Assembly (NCBI GenBank): GCA_009774055.1 | Contig: VSNB01000019.1 | Coordinates: 1 to 21,132, forward strand | From: Clostridiales bacterium | GTDB lineage: Bacteria; Bacillota; Clostridia; Oscillospirales; Oscillospiraceae | Direction: 5' to 3' | Length of the DNA: 21,132 bases | Shown here: positions 1 through 7,469 of the stretch, one piece after another | How positions within the stretch are numbered: the first letter of the stretch is position 1 | How the letters are laid out: every line of letters starts with the position of its first letter | Notes under the pieces: model-generated | Seen by the model: the letters and a program-made list of their open reading frames with translations, nothing else | Told to the model about the DNA's origin: nothing | Database searches by the model: none | Position numbers and translations under genes: made by a program

Positions 1-345
1 CGCGCTTGAACCTACGGTTCAAGACTCCCTAGACGGGCAGGCGCGTGCGCGCCTTTGCCCTATACGGGGGATAAAGGACTGTGCGGCGGGTTCGTTGGGG
101 AGGCGAAGCCTCCGAATGTCCGATCCTACGGGCATCTTATCTAGTGGCTTGGTAATCGACCAACTCCGCCTGCCGGCCTGTTAAAGGGGTAGAGTCTGCT
201 AGGGGGACCTTCTAACGGGACTGCCTCGGGAGCTCCCCCGTGTGATACGGTAGGGTCTGCCGTTTACATCCTCAAATAGACGCTTCGCCCGATCCATGGG
301 AGCCGCCTGCTTCAGCCCGGACAGACTGCAGTGGAAGCGCAAAAC
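1..345 (+). ncRNA. candidate structured non-coding RNA, family not identified
   Basis: No convincing reading frame crosses this stretch, yet it is dense in base-pairing potential. The first bases (GCGCTT, 2-7) are complementary to AAGCGC at 335-340, which could close the whole molecule. Internal helices include 5-23 (8 bp, TAC loop; it competes with the closing pair), 35-60 (GC-rich), 99-113 (GGAGGC with a GAA loop), 149-163, 202-206 with 235-239, and 247-263 (ACGGTA/TGCCGT). GGAC at 76-79 can pair with GTCC at 118-121 around the 99-113 hairpin. A hairpin with a T-rich tail follows at 373-414, which suits a plus-strand transcript. I did not find the tmRNA tag, the RNase P GAGGAAAGUCC core, or SRP RNA signatures. 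The RNA could start upstream of the window. Large clostridial RNAs such as the raiA motif would be worth testing, but I cannot assign one from memory. Confidence 0.45.
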
Positions 346-372
346 AAATAACCCCCGTAATGCAGGAGGATT

Positions 373-414
373 CTCAAGGAACGTAGTTCCTTGAGCGACC
401 TTTTGCTTCTTTTC
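373..414 (+). terminator. hairpin with T-rich tail after the candidate RNA
   Basis: A perfect 10-bp stem (373-382 with 386-395, loop GTA) is followed by a T-rich run interrupted by GC bases (401-414). It resembles an intrinsic terminator for the transcript ending near 345. It is also the first of four consecutive hairpins, so it could equally be part of an intergenic repeat unit. Confidence 0.45.
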
Positions 415-490
415 GCTCGCGCGAAAAGAAGGCCCCGCCCCGGCAGGGGCAAAGGTAAAATTTGATTATAGCCCCCGCCGCGCAGCGGCG
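373..490. repeat. tandem array of four intergenic hairpins
   Basis: Four inverted repeats lie nearly head to tail. They are 373-395 (10-bp stem), 406-431 (11-bp stem CTTCTTTTCGC/GCGAAAAGAAG, 4-nt loop), 437-450 (GCCCC/GGGGC) and 474-490 (CCGCCG/CGGCGG). Their sequences differ, so this is not a CRISPR. It may be a REP-like or hairpin-rich intergenic element, or stacked terminators insulating recN from the upstream RNA. Confidence 0.6.
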
Positions 491-514
491 GTCAGAAGAA
501 ACGGAGTACGAATC

Positions 515-2191
515 ATGTTACAGCTGCTGCACATTGAAAATATCGCAGTAATAGAGGAAGCCGATATTACCTTCGATGAGGGCTTCAACGCCCTTACCGG
601 CGAAACCGGCGCCGGTAAAAGCATTGTCATCGACGCCATGGGCGCTGTGCTGGGTCAGCGGACCAGCAGGGATCTGATCCGCACCGGGGCGGCGAAATCC
701 TTTGTCAGCGCCGTATTTACCGGCGTGCCGTCCCTGCCGGCATTGGAGGAGTGCGGCATCCAGACGGAGGACGGGGAGCTGCTGCTGCAAAGGGAGATCT
801 ACGCCGACGGCAAAAACGTCTGCCGGGTGGGCGGCCGGCCCGTAACCGTGGCCCAGCTGCGGAAAATCGGCGGAGCCCTACTGAACATCCACGGTCAGCA
901 TGATGGACAGCAGCTGCTGGACGAGGAACAGCATGGGGCCTACCTGGACAGCTTCGGTCAGGTGGACAGGGAGCTGGGGGACTACGCCGCTTGCTACGAG
1001 GCCATGGAGGGGACCAGAAAGAGGCTGAAATCCCTGCAGATGGATGAGGCCGAGAAGGAGAGGCGGATGGACAGCATCAAGTTCCAGATCGACGAGTTGG
1101 AACGGGCCCAGTTGAAGGTCGGGGAGGAGGAGGCTCTTCTCCAGCGGCGGAACCTGCTGCGCAACAGCGAGAAGTTCATGTCCGCTATTCAAGGGGCCGT
1201 ATGGAGCCTTACCGGCGGGGACGAGGGCGGCGGCGCGGTATCGGAGCTGCGGGAGGCCGCCGGGGCCATGGCGGGAGCCAAGGGACTGGACGAGCAGTTC
1301 GCGAAACTCCACGAACGGCTGGAAAGCCTGCATTCCGAAGCGTATGACGTGGCGGAGACGCTGCGGGACCTGGAGGACGCCTTCGATTTCAGCCCCCAGG
1401 AGCTGGACGATCTGGAGGGACGGGCAGATCAGCTCTACCGACTGAAAAAGAAATACGGCCCTACGGTGGAGGATATGCTGGAATACCTGGAGCAGCGGAA
1501 GGAGGAGCTGGATCAGATTGCCTTTGCCTCCGATACCGCTGCCAGACTGGAAAAACAGCTGGAGAAGGAGCGGAAACAGGTGATGAAAGCTGCCGGCATA
1601 CTGTCCCAGGCCCGGAAGGAGGCCGCTAAGCGGCTGGAGGAGCGGATTCAGGAGGAGCTACGGCAGCTGGATATGCCAAAGGTCCGGTTTGCCATCTGTT
1701 TTGAGGAGAAGGAGCCGGATGCCTCCGGTATCGACTTGGTGCGGTTTTTAATGTCCGCCAACGTGGGGGAGGAGCTACGGCCTATTAACAAGGTTGCCTC
1801 CGGCGGAGAGCTGGCCCGGATTATGCTGGCGCTGAAAAATGTGCTGGCGGAGAACGAGCTCATCGGCACCCTGGTATTCGATGAGGTGGACACCGGCGTC
1901 AGCGGGCGGGCGGCTCAGAAGGTGGCCGCCAAGCTTGCCCAGGTCAGCCGGCGGAAGCAGGTGCTGTGCGTCACCCATCTGCCCCAGCTGGCGGCTATGG
2001 CGGACACACATTTCTCCGTGGAGAAGGGGGAGAGCGGAGGGCGGACCTACACCAGGGTCCTCCGGCTGGACCGGGAGCGGAGGAAACAGGAGCTGGCCCG
2101 GCTCACCGGGGGGGAGCGCATCACCGCCGCCATGCTGGCGGGAGCCGAGGAGCTGCTGGATGGGGCGACGGAGTACAAAAAGAACATTTGA
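515..2191 (+). CDS. recN: DNA repair protein RecN
   Basis: RecN is an SMC-like ATPase that binds DNA ends and organises double-strand-break repair through RecA. The 558-residue length is normal for the family. The N-terminal half carries a Walker A motif GETGAGKS at residues 29-36 and the RecN-typical NIHGQHDGQQLLD near 124-136. Residues of about 150-400 are rich in charged heptad-like sequence, as expected for the antiparallel coiled coil. The C-terminal half has the ABC signature ASGGELARI (428-436), Walker B LVFDEVDTG (453-461) and the switch histidine in VLCVTHLPQL. The ATG at 515 follows a CGGAG ribosome binding site. The gene ends 21 nt before the M28-like gene, suggesting co-transcription. 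No clear sigma-A promoter was found directly upstream. Confidence 0.97.
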   Translation: MLQLLHIENIAVIEEADITFDEGFNALTGETGAGKSIVIDAMGAVLGQRTSRDLIRTGAAKSFVSAVFTGVPSLPALEECGIQTEDGELLLQREIYADGKNVCRVGGRPVTVAQLRKIGGALLNIHGQHDGQQLLDEEQHGAYLDSFGQVDRELGDYAACYEAMEGTRKRLKSLQMDEAEKERRMDSIKFQIDELERAQLKVGEEEALLQRRNLLRNSEKFMSAIQGAVWSLTGGDEGGGAVSELREAAGAMAGAKGLDEQFAKLHERLESLHSEAYDVAETLRDLEDAFDFSPQELDDLEGRADQLYRLKKKYGPTVEDMLEYLEQRKEELDQIAFASDTAARLEKQLEKERKQVMKAAGILSQARKEAAKRLEERIQEELRQLDMPKVRFAICFEEKEPDASGIDLVRFLMSANVGEELRPINKVASGGELARIMLALKNVLAENELIGTLVFDEVDTGVSGRAAQKVAAKLAQVSRRKQVLCVTHLPQLAAMADTHFSVEKGESGGRTYTRVLRLDRERRKQELARLTGGERITAAMLAGAEELLDGATEYKKNI

Positions 2192-2212
2192 CGGGAGAGA
2201 GGAAAGGCATCC

Positions 2213-3169
2213 ATGGAAGAAATTGCCAATTTGAAAAAATATCTGCTGACCGTCCACCCGGTGCGGAAGACCGGAGGACAGAAGAAGGAGTTCCGCCAGT
2301 GGCTGCTGCGGGAGCTGAAGCGTGCGGGATGGAAGGCCGGGGAGGAGACTTACGGCAAGTTCAACGGCAGCGTCAATATAGTGGCCGGGGACCCGGAGCG
2401 GGCGGAGGTTTTTCTCTGTGCCCACTACGACACCGGGTCCAGGATGCTGGTTCCTAATTTTGTTTCTCCCACCAATGTATTGGCCCATGTGTGCTACCAC
2501 CTGGCGGCGGCAATGGGGCTGGCGGCGGCGGCGCTTCTGCTGTCCTTCGCGGTCAGTTTTCCGCTCAATCAGCCGAAGCTGATGCTGCCGCTGTTTCTGA
2601 TCTTGGCGGTGGCGGGGCTGTGGTTTGCGGCCTACGGGCCCGCTAACCAGAACAACGCCAACGGAAATTCCTCCGGCGTGCTGGCCCTGCTGGCGGCGGC
2701 GAAGGAAGCGGGATTTGACAAGCGGGTGTGTCTGGTGTTTCTGGACAACAACGAGCGGACTTTGCTGGGAGCCTCCGCCTTCAGGAAAAAGCACGCGGGG
2801 CAGGCTTCCAGGCGGCTGTTTGTCAATCTGGACTGCGTTGGGGACGGGGAGGAGTTGCTGGTAATCCCCTCCAAGCACAGCCGGTGGGACGAGGCGATGC
2901 TGTCGGCATTGGAAGCGGCCTTTCCGGAGGGGGAAGAGATGCGCCCCCGGGTGCTGACCAAAGGCCTACAGTACTATCCCTCGGATGGGAGGAAGTTCAA
3001 ATTCCATGTGGACCTGTGCGCCTGCCGGTATCTGGCGGGGCTGGGGTACTATATTCCACACCTGAGGACGAAGAAGGACACTGTACTGGAGGAAGGGAAC
3101 GCGGCCTACATTGCACGCAGCTTGGCACGGTTCTTGCCCATGTATTTGGATGGGGAAGAAAATGCTTGA
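2213..3169 (+). CDS. membrane-anchored M28 peptidase-like protein, catalytic residues altered
   Basis: This 318-residue protein follows the M28 (zinc aminopeptidase) fold pattern. CAHYDTG has the first metal His71 and Asp73, NANGNSSG (149-155 region) sits where GxNDNxSG is expected, FLDNNERTLLGA (176-187) sits at the EE motif, VNLDCVG has Asp207, and HLRTKKDT (283-290) ends the fold. A hydrophobic insert at about 95-142 looks like two transmembrane helices, so the protein is probably membrane-tethered. Aligned by eye to the family, the bridging Asp is Gly151, the general-base Glu is Asn180 and the last ligand His is Arg285. His71, Glu181 and Asp207 remain. It may therefore be a non-catalytic or atypical member. 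It sits 21 nt after recN, but a DNA-repair role is only a guess. Family call is good; activity is doubtful. Confidence 0.8.
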   Translation: MEEIANLKKYLLTVHPVRKTGGQKKEFRQWLLRELKRAGWKAGEETYGKFNGSVNIVAGDPERAEVFLCAHYDTGSRMLVPNFVSPTNVLAHVCYHLAAAMGLAAAALLLSFAVSFPLNQPKLMLPLFLILAVAGLWFAAYGPANQNNANGNSSGVLALLAAAKEAGFDKRVCLVFLDNNERTLLGASAFRKKHAGQASRRLFVNLDCVGDGEELLVIPSKHSRWDEAMLSALEAAFPEGEEMRPRVLTKGLQYYPSDGRKFKFHVDLCACRYLAGLGYYIPHLRTKKDTVLEEGNAAYIARSLARFLPMYLDGEENA

Positions 3170-3236
3170 TCCCGATACAATTCATAGGACGGAAGCGGAG
3201 GAGGGGTATCCTGCCGTCTGCTTTGTCCAGCTTTAG

Positions 3237-3270
3237 GGAACCGCCGGATACCGGCGGCTCCTTTTCTTTT
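3237..3270 (+). terminator. intrinsic terminator after the recN/M28-like operon
   Basis: A GC-rich stem CCGCCGG/CCGGCGG with an ATA loop (3241-3257), extended by G-C and A-T pairs on its outside, runs directly into CCTTTTCTTTT. This is a textbook rho-independent terminator. It separates the recN operon from the spoIIE promoter. Confidence 0.85.
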
Positions 3271-3295
3271 CAACCCCTATTCCCACCGGTATTTC

Positions 3296-3328
3296 CCGAC
3301 AGGATTTTCCAATGCCGCCTGTTACAAT
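3296..3328 (+). promoter_or_regulatory. candidate spoIIE promoter with 21-bp spacer
   Basis: A good -10 box, TACAAT, lies at 3323-3328. The best -35 match, CCGACA, is at 3296-3301 and is 21 bp away rather than 17. Spo0A-activated sigma-A promoters (spoIIG and spoIIE of Bacillus) have such long spacers. Partial matches to the Spo0A box (TTCGACA-like: CCCGACA at 3295-3301, and AACGACA near 3342) are present but each is imperfect. The predicted transcript would start about 30 nt before the ATG. Confidence 0.4.
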
Positions 3329-3363
3329 GGGAAAAACAGGAACGACAGGGAAGGGGACAAGCT

Positions 3364-4974
3364 ATGATGAAGATCGCCAACATCACCCTGGAAAAGCCAC
3401 AGACCGGAGAACTGCTCCGGCTGGCGGGCTACGCCGCGGCGGGATTTTTCGCCGCCGGGTGCTGTCTGGAGGGCCGCGCGCCGTTGGCGGCGGGCCTGCT
3501 GGCGGCATGCAGGCCGGGAAAAAACGCCATGGCTGCGCTGGCGGGAGGGGCGGCGGGAAGCATGGCCTTCCTCCCCTTCGGCGCGGCTCTGCGGTGCTGC
3601 GGGATTCTGGTTTTGATCTATGCGGTGTTGTCCGCTTTCCGGGATACCAAGTGGTTCCGGCAGGGGTGGTTCCGGCCTGTCACTGCGGCGGGCGCCACGC
3701 TGGCGGTGGAGCTGGCATATTCCCTGCAAATGGGGTTGAAGGGCGAAAGCCTGGTGCGGATGGGGGCCTGTACCGTGCTGGCGGGAGTCTTGTGCCACTA
3801 CTGCGCGCTGGTACTGAGGGAGTCCCATATCCCGCGCCGGAAGGCCGCCGGGCGGGAGGTGGAGGGGCTGCGCCAGCGGCTGAGGCTCAGCGCCGAGGCC
3901 CTGCGGTCCCTAGGGGAGGCATTCGCTCCGCCCCAGCCAAAGAAAGAGGAAAACCCCGCCGTCATTTTTGACCGGGCGGCGGAGGTGGTTTGCCGGGGCT
4001 GCGCCCTGCGGGACTTGTGCTGGAACAAGGAGTACGTGTCTACCTACAATGCCTTCAACGACGCCACGCCGGTGATGCTGGAGCGGGGGAGGGCGGAGGC
4101 ATCCGATTTTGCTTCCCATTTCGCCGCCCGGTGCATCCATTTTCCACAGCTCCTCTCCGCCATCAACACGGAGGTGACGGCCCTGCTGCTGCGGCGGCAG
4201 TACCGCCGCCAGCTGGACCGAGAGCGGGAGCGCAGCCGGGGCCAGTACGCCCAGCTGGGGGAGTTGGTGGCCCAGGCCATGGCGTCCGCGGAGGTTCCGG
4301 CGGCTACCGGGCGGGAGCTGTGCCACGAGGTGGCTCTGGGCTCCGAGCCCAAAGAGGGACAGCGTCTGTGCGGAGACAGCATGACCTGGTTCCGGGTAGG
4401 GGGAATGTTATACCTGATCCTCAGCGACGGCATGGGCAGCGGCAGGGAGGCCCAGCGGGAGAGCCAGATGACCCTGCGGCTTTTAGAGCAGTTTCTCCAG
4501 GCGGGCATCGCTCCGGAGCCCGCCCTGCGGACGCTGAACTCTGCGCTGAACCTTCGCAGCGACGAACAGGGGAGCTTTACTACCATCGACCTGCTGGCGG
4601 CGGACCTCGCCGCGAAGCAGGCGACGCTGTACAAATACGGCGCGGCCCCCACCTACATCAAGCGGAAGGGCTCCGTCCGGCGCTTGGCGGGTGCGTCCCT
4701 GCCCGCCGGGCTTCAGGAGTCCGACGCCGAGCCTCAGGCCATCCGGTTTCCCCTGGAGGAGAATACGTTCCTGCTGATGATCAGCGACGGCGTGGCTGAT
4801 GCCGGGGACGACCAGTGGGTCCAGGACCTGCTGGCGGGCTGGCAGGGGGAGGACCCCAATGTGCTGACAAGCCTGATTCTCCGGGAGGCGTACCAGCGGC
4901 GGCGGGGAGACGACGACCGCAGTGCGCTGTGCCTGTACCTTCCCACGGAGAGAAGAGGACGGAGGGAGGTGTAG
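3364..4974 (+). CDS. spoIIE: stage II sporulation protein E (short form), PP2C phosphatase
   Basis: SpoIIE is the membrane serine phosphatase that dephosphorylates SpoIIAA in the forespore and so releases sigma-F. The ATG at 3364 follows AAGGGGAC at good spacing; the frame is open further upstream, but that extension crosses the M28-like gene and a terminator. The product has 536 residues. Residues of about 17-155 hold several hydrophobic segments (roughly four or five helices). A Cys cluster, CRGCALRDLC (210-219), is typical of the family's central region. The C-terminal PP2C domain shows CGDS (336-339), SDGMGSG (354-360), FTTIDLL, ISDGVAD (Asp475) and DDDRSAL (516 on). The Bacillus protein has about 827 residues and ten helices, so the membrane part here is markedly short. 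Phosphatase metal-binding aspartates appear intact. Confidence 0.92.
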   Translation: MMKIANITLEKPQTGELLRLAGYAAAGFFAAGCCLEGRAPLAAGLLAACRPGKNAMAALAGGAAGSMAFLPFGAALRCCGILVLIYAVLSAFRDTKWFRQGWFRPVTAAGATLAVELAYSLQMGLKGESLVRMGACTVLAGVLCHYCALVLRESHIPRRKAAGREVEGLRQRLRLSAEALRSLGEAFAPPQPKKEENPAVIFDRAAEVVCRGCALRDLCWNKEYVSTYNAFNDATPVMLERGRAEASDFASHFAARCIHFPQLLSAINTEVTALLLRRQYRRQLDRERERSRGQYAQLGELVAQAMASAEVPAATGRELCHEVALGSEPKEGQRLCGDSMTWFRVGGMLYLILSDGMGSGREAQRESQMTLRLLEQFLQAGIAPEPALRTLNSALNLRSDEQGSFTTIDLLAADLAAKQATLYKYGAAPTYIKRKGSVRRLAGASLPAGLQESDAEPQAIRFPLEENTFLLMISDGVADAGDDQWVQDLLAGWQGEDPNVLTSLILREAYQRRRGDDDRSALCLYLPTERRGRREV

Positions 4975-4978
4975 GGCG

Positions 4979-5033
4979 GCAAAGGATACAGGAAAACCAC
5001 CGGCTTAGCCGGTGGTTTTCCTGTATCCTTTGC
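4979..5033. terminator. 26-bp perfect inverted repeat, bidirectional terminator
   Basis: The arms 4979-5004 and 5008-5033 are perfectly complementary over 26 bp around a TTA loop. The core reads AAAACCACCGGC on one side and GCCGGTGGTTTT on the other, so a GC stem is flanked by a T-tract on either strand. It lies 4 nt after the spoIIE stop and 42 nt beyond the end of the converging 5076 gene. It probably terminates both transcripts. Confidence 0.85.
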
Positions 5034-5075
5034 GTAAAACAATCCGTTTAGGTATCTGGATATGAATTTCGGCCT

Positions 5076-5639
5076 TTATTCCGTTGGCGCACTAAGAAAT
5101 TTCAAATGCTTGTATTGATATTCCAGGAGATAATCCCGCTCTCCCAACGTTGCATCCACAACGCGGCGGTAGATTTTTCCGTTTTTCTCACAGAGGCACA
5201 TATAATAGGGACGGTAGGCTGTCTCCACGCATTCCACCGAAACGCGCCCCAGTCCCCGCAGCATCTTGTATGAAGAACGTACCATGAATTCTCTGATCTT
5301 TTCCTCCGCCTGCCCTATGGTATATTGATCCTGTACGATCTGGCCGGAATCAATATCCTGATCCGATGTTTCCGGTGTTCCCACCACCTTCCGCACAAGA
5401 TTCAGCGCACTGTTCATGGCCGCTGTACAGCGTACGCATTTCCCCTGCGGTCCAGACACGGTACCCCAGACAATATAGTATTTGCAGTAGAAGAGAGAGA
5501 GTTGCAGGAGACGTGTTTCGCGTCGCAGTTTGGGGACAATCAGCCAGGAGATTCTGGTGATAAGGTCCGGATGTTCAGCGCATGCAGCTGCCGCCGCCTG
5601 TTCCGGGGTTATCCTGACCATGGCGCATGGTATTGTCAT
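5076..5639 (-). CDS. hypothetical protein with CxxC motif, last gene of the dipeptidase/symporter operon
   Basis: I do not recognise this family. An upstream ATG (5648) touches AAGGAGGG with no spacer, while the ATG at 5639 stands about 9 nt after it, so 5639 is the likelier start (187 residues). There is no signal peptide or clear membrane helix. A GKCVRCTAAMNSALN stretch in the first half carries a CxxC. Further cysteines occur, and the C-terminal part (YRPYYMCLCEKNGKIYRRVV then DATLGERDYLLEY) is aromatic-rich and looks like a small beta-sheet domain. It starts 46 nt after the symporter stop on the same strand, so it is probably co-transcribed. A metal-binding or redox accessory role is conceivable but unsupported. 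Confidence 0.75.
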   Translation of the reverse strand: MTIPCAMVRITPEQAAAAACAEHPDLITRISWLIVPKLRRETRLLQLSLFYCKYYIVWGTVSGPQGKCVRCTAAMNSALNLVRKVVGTPETSDQDIDSGQIVQDQYTIGQAEEKIREFMVRSSYKMLRGLGRVSVECVETAYRPYYMCLCEKNGKIYRRVVDATLGERDYLLEYQYKHLKFLSAPTE

Positions 5640-5685
5640 ATCTTGCATCCCTCCTTCTGCTGGAATAATGTCCCCAGGCCATTTT

Positions 5686-7152
5686 TTAATCGTTTACAGC
5701 CGCTTCCCCGTAGAATAATTCCAGGGTTTCGTCACTAGAGGGGGCTGTCAGCAAGGAGACGGCGACAACAAGGACCAGCGAGACGATACTGCCTACGATC
5801 GCGGGCCACCATCCGCCGGCAAAATTGCTCAAAGAGCCGTTTTGAATATAGCTGAGCACATACCAGAAGACAGCTGCCGCAGCGCCGCCCGCCATTCCAG
5901 CTACACCTCCGGCATTTGTACTTCGGGGCCACCACAGCGCTGCGAGCAGAGGAAATGTAAAGGCAGATGCCATGATACTGAAGCCGGTGGTAATGATCCA
6001 TAGGATGCTGTCGGGAGGATCGATAGCGATCAGCATTCCAAGGGCCCCAACAATCACCACAATCGCTTTCCCCCAGAAGGACAGCTTTTTTTGATCCTTA
6101 ACACCGAAGCCCTTTCCTAAAATATTGACAACGAAAAGAGAGCTGCACATTAGGATGATACTGTCTACCGTGCTCATCATCGCACCCAGCGCAGCCGCGA
6201 TCACTGTGCCGCCGACCAAAGGATGCAGATACTCCATGCACAGCGTGGGGATGATCATATCCGCTTTCTCAATTGTCGGGATCAGTATGACGGAGCCCAG
6301 AGCAATGATACTGCCGCTTAAGTAAATGAAGCATTGGAACAAAACGGAATAGAATAAAGCCCGCTTCATCGTCTTGTCATTGGTGGTGGACAAAAACCGT
6401 GTTACCGCCGCAGGCTGGCCTCCGATCTGGAAGAATCCCCACACCAGGAATCCAGAGATCATCCAGATTAAAGGCTTTCCGCCAGAGGCAAAGGACGCTC
6501 CAGCAGGATTGAAGGCGGCGTAGGAGTGAAAAATGTTGGAAAATCCTCCAGCCTTCCACACAGTGAGCGGCGCAAGAATAAGGAAGCCGCCGATCATTAA
6601 TGCGCCCTGTACCAGATCGGTCCAGGCAACGGCAAACATTCCGCCTACGATTGTGTAGACCACTACGATGCCACCGAAGATCAGCAATGCAGTCAGATAA
6701 GGAATACCGAGGATAGTCTCAAACGCGCCGCCTGCCGCCTGGAACTGGCTGGTCACGCTTGGGATGGAGCAGATGAGCATGATGATTGCCGCAATGAGTC
6801 CCGCCAGCTTGCCAAAGCGTTTTTCGAACACTTCAGCCATAGTGAGGCATTCCACTCTGGCGTTGAGCCGCCGGATGCGATCTCCCACAAGGATATAGCA
6901 GAACCATGGCGCTGAGGCGGAGGACACACCGCAGGGCACGTAAGGGATGCCGGTAGTGCGGCGGGTTCCAATTGCGCCCATGTAGGTGCTGCCGCTCATC
7001 TGTGTGGCGGAAAAAGAGAAGCCAATCACTGCGGGAGGAAGCTTGTCCTTAGCCAGGAAGTAGTCGCCCTCCGATCTGTTTTTCTTTCCGAAAAAAATTC
7101 CAACGAGGAACATCAGGATAAAATAGATGATCAAGATGAATAGATATGCCAT
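5686..7152 (-). CDS. PanF-like sodium:solute symporter (SSS family)
   Basis: This is a 488-residue integral membrane protein with about 13 hydrophobic segments, the normal size for the SSS/SLC5 family. It shows FSFSATQMSGSTYMGA early in the chain. A central GIPYLTALLIFGG followed by YTIVGGMFAVAWTDLVQG closely follows the PanF (sodium/pantothenate) pattern. AALGAMMSTVDSIIL is the helix carrying the Na2-site Ser/Thr. I chose the ATG at 7152, 6 nt after AAGGAGG; the adjacent ATG at 7155 is almost as good, and the open frame further upstream lacks a ribosome site. Genes on both sides encode catabolic enzymes, so the substrate is probably a dipeptide-like or amide compound rather than pantothenate. 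PanF likeness is by eye; substrate is unknown. Confidence 0.9.
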   Translation of the reverse strand: MAYLFILIIYFILMFLVGIFFGKKNRSEGDYFLAKDKLPPAVIGFSFSATQMSGSTYMGAIGTRRTTGIPYVPCGVSSASAPWFCYILVGDRIRRLNARVECLTMAEVFEKRFGKLAGLIAAIIMLICSIPSVTSQFQAAGGAFETILGIPYLTALLIFGGIVVVYTIVGGMFAVAWTDLVQGALMIGGFLILAPLTVWKAGGFSNIFHSYAAFNPAGASFASGGKPLIWMISGFLVWGFFQIGGQPAAVTRFLSTTNDKTMKRALFYSVLFQCFIYLSGSIIALGSVILIPTIEKADMIIPTLCMEYLHPLVGGTVIAAALGAMMSTVDSIILMCSSLFVVNILGKGFGVKDQKKLSFWGKAIVVIVGALGMLIAIDPPDSILWIITTGFSIMASAFTFPLLAALWWPRSTNAGGVAGMAGGAAAAVFWYVLSYIQNGSLSNFAGGWWPAIVGSIVSLVLVVAVSLLTAPSSDETLELFYGEAAVND

Positions 7153-7202
7153 CATATACCTCCTTCTGACTATTCGCTGCAAACAAAATCGTTCGACTGA
7201 TT

Positions 7203-7412
7203 CTAATCCGTTTTCTCAAAGAATGCGTAGTAAAACGCACCGCCAGCAATGAGAAGATAAGACAGGAAGCAGACGATCAGACTGGGCAGATCCAGGCCAA
7301 ACGAGTAGACCGGCGCACCCTTGACGGCGATCAACAGAGAACCGCCCACCAGGAAGATCATCATCAATATGATAGATACCACCGGCAGCTTGGGAACTTT
7401 ATATTTTTTCAT
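7203..7412 (-). CDS. small two-helix membrane protein, putative symporter accessory subunit
   Basis: The product is 69 residues from the ATG at 7412, which stands about 9 nt after AAGGAG. The ATG at 7436 has no ribosome site. After a basic start (MKKYKVPKLP) come two hydrophobic helices (VVSIILMMIFLVGGSLLIAV and LIVCFLSYLLIAGGAFYYAF) and a short acidic tail. Its position just before a PanF-like symporter parallels the yhdT-panF pair, where a DUF997 protein of about 80 residues with two helices precedes the transporter. Sequence likeness to YhdT is weak by eye, so the accessory role rests mainly on topology and order. Spacing to neighbours is 57 and 50 nt. Confidence 0.8.
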   Translation of the reverse strand: MKKYKVPKLPVVSIILMMIFLVGGSLLIAVKGAPVYSFGLDLPSLIVCFLSYLLIAGGAFYYAFFEKTD

Positions 7413-7469
7413 AGCTGCAGTCTCCTTTTCATTCATATTTGGGAGGGTATAGACTGTTGAATTAACTTT

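Noticed and set aside
16..28. GGTTCAAGACTCC resembles a tRNA T-arm
   Set aside because: The flanking bases cannot form the T stem, no acceptor or anticodon arm is present, and the bases belong to a perfect local hairpin at 5-23.
1..345. tmRNA, RNase P RNA or SRP RNA
   Set aside because: No tag-peptide codons, no GAGGAAAGUCC core and no SRP apical loop are found on either strand.
373..490. CRISPR-like repeat array
   Set aside because: The hairpins differ in sequence and length, and there are no equal spacers or cas genes.
1775..2878. Minus-strand open frame opposite recN and the M28-like gene
   Set aside because: It is antisense to two convincing genes, has a low-complexity composition and no ribosome site.
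2728..3363. Upstream extension of the spoIIE frame
   Set aside because: It overlaps the M28-like gene in another frame and crosses a strong terminator; a good ribosome site marks ATG 3364.
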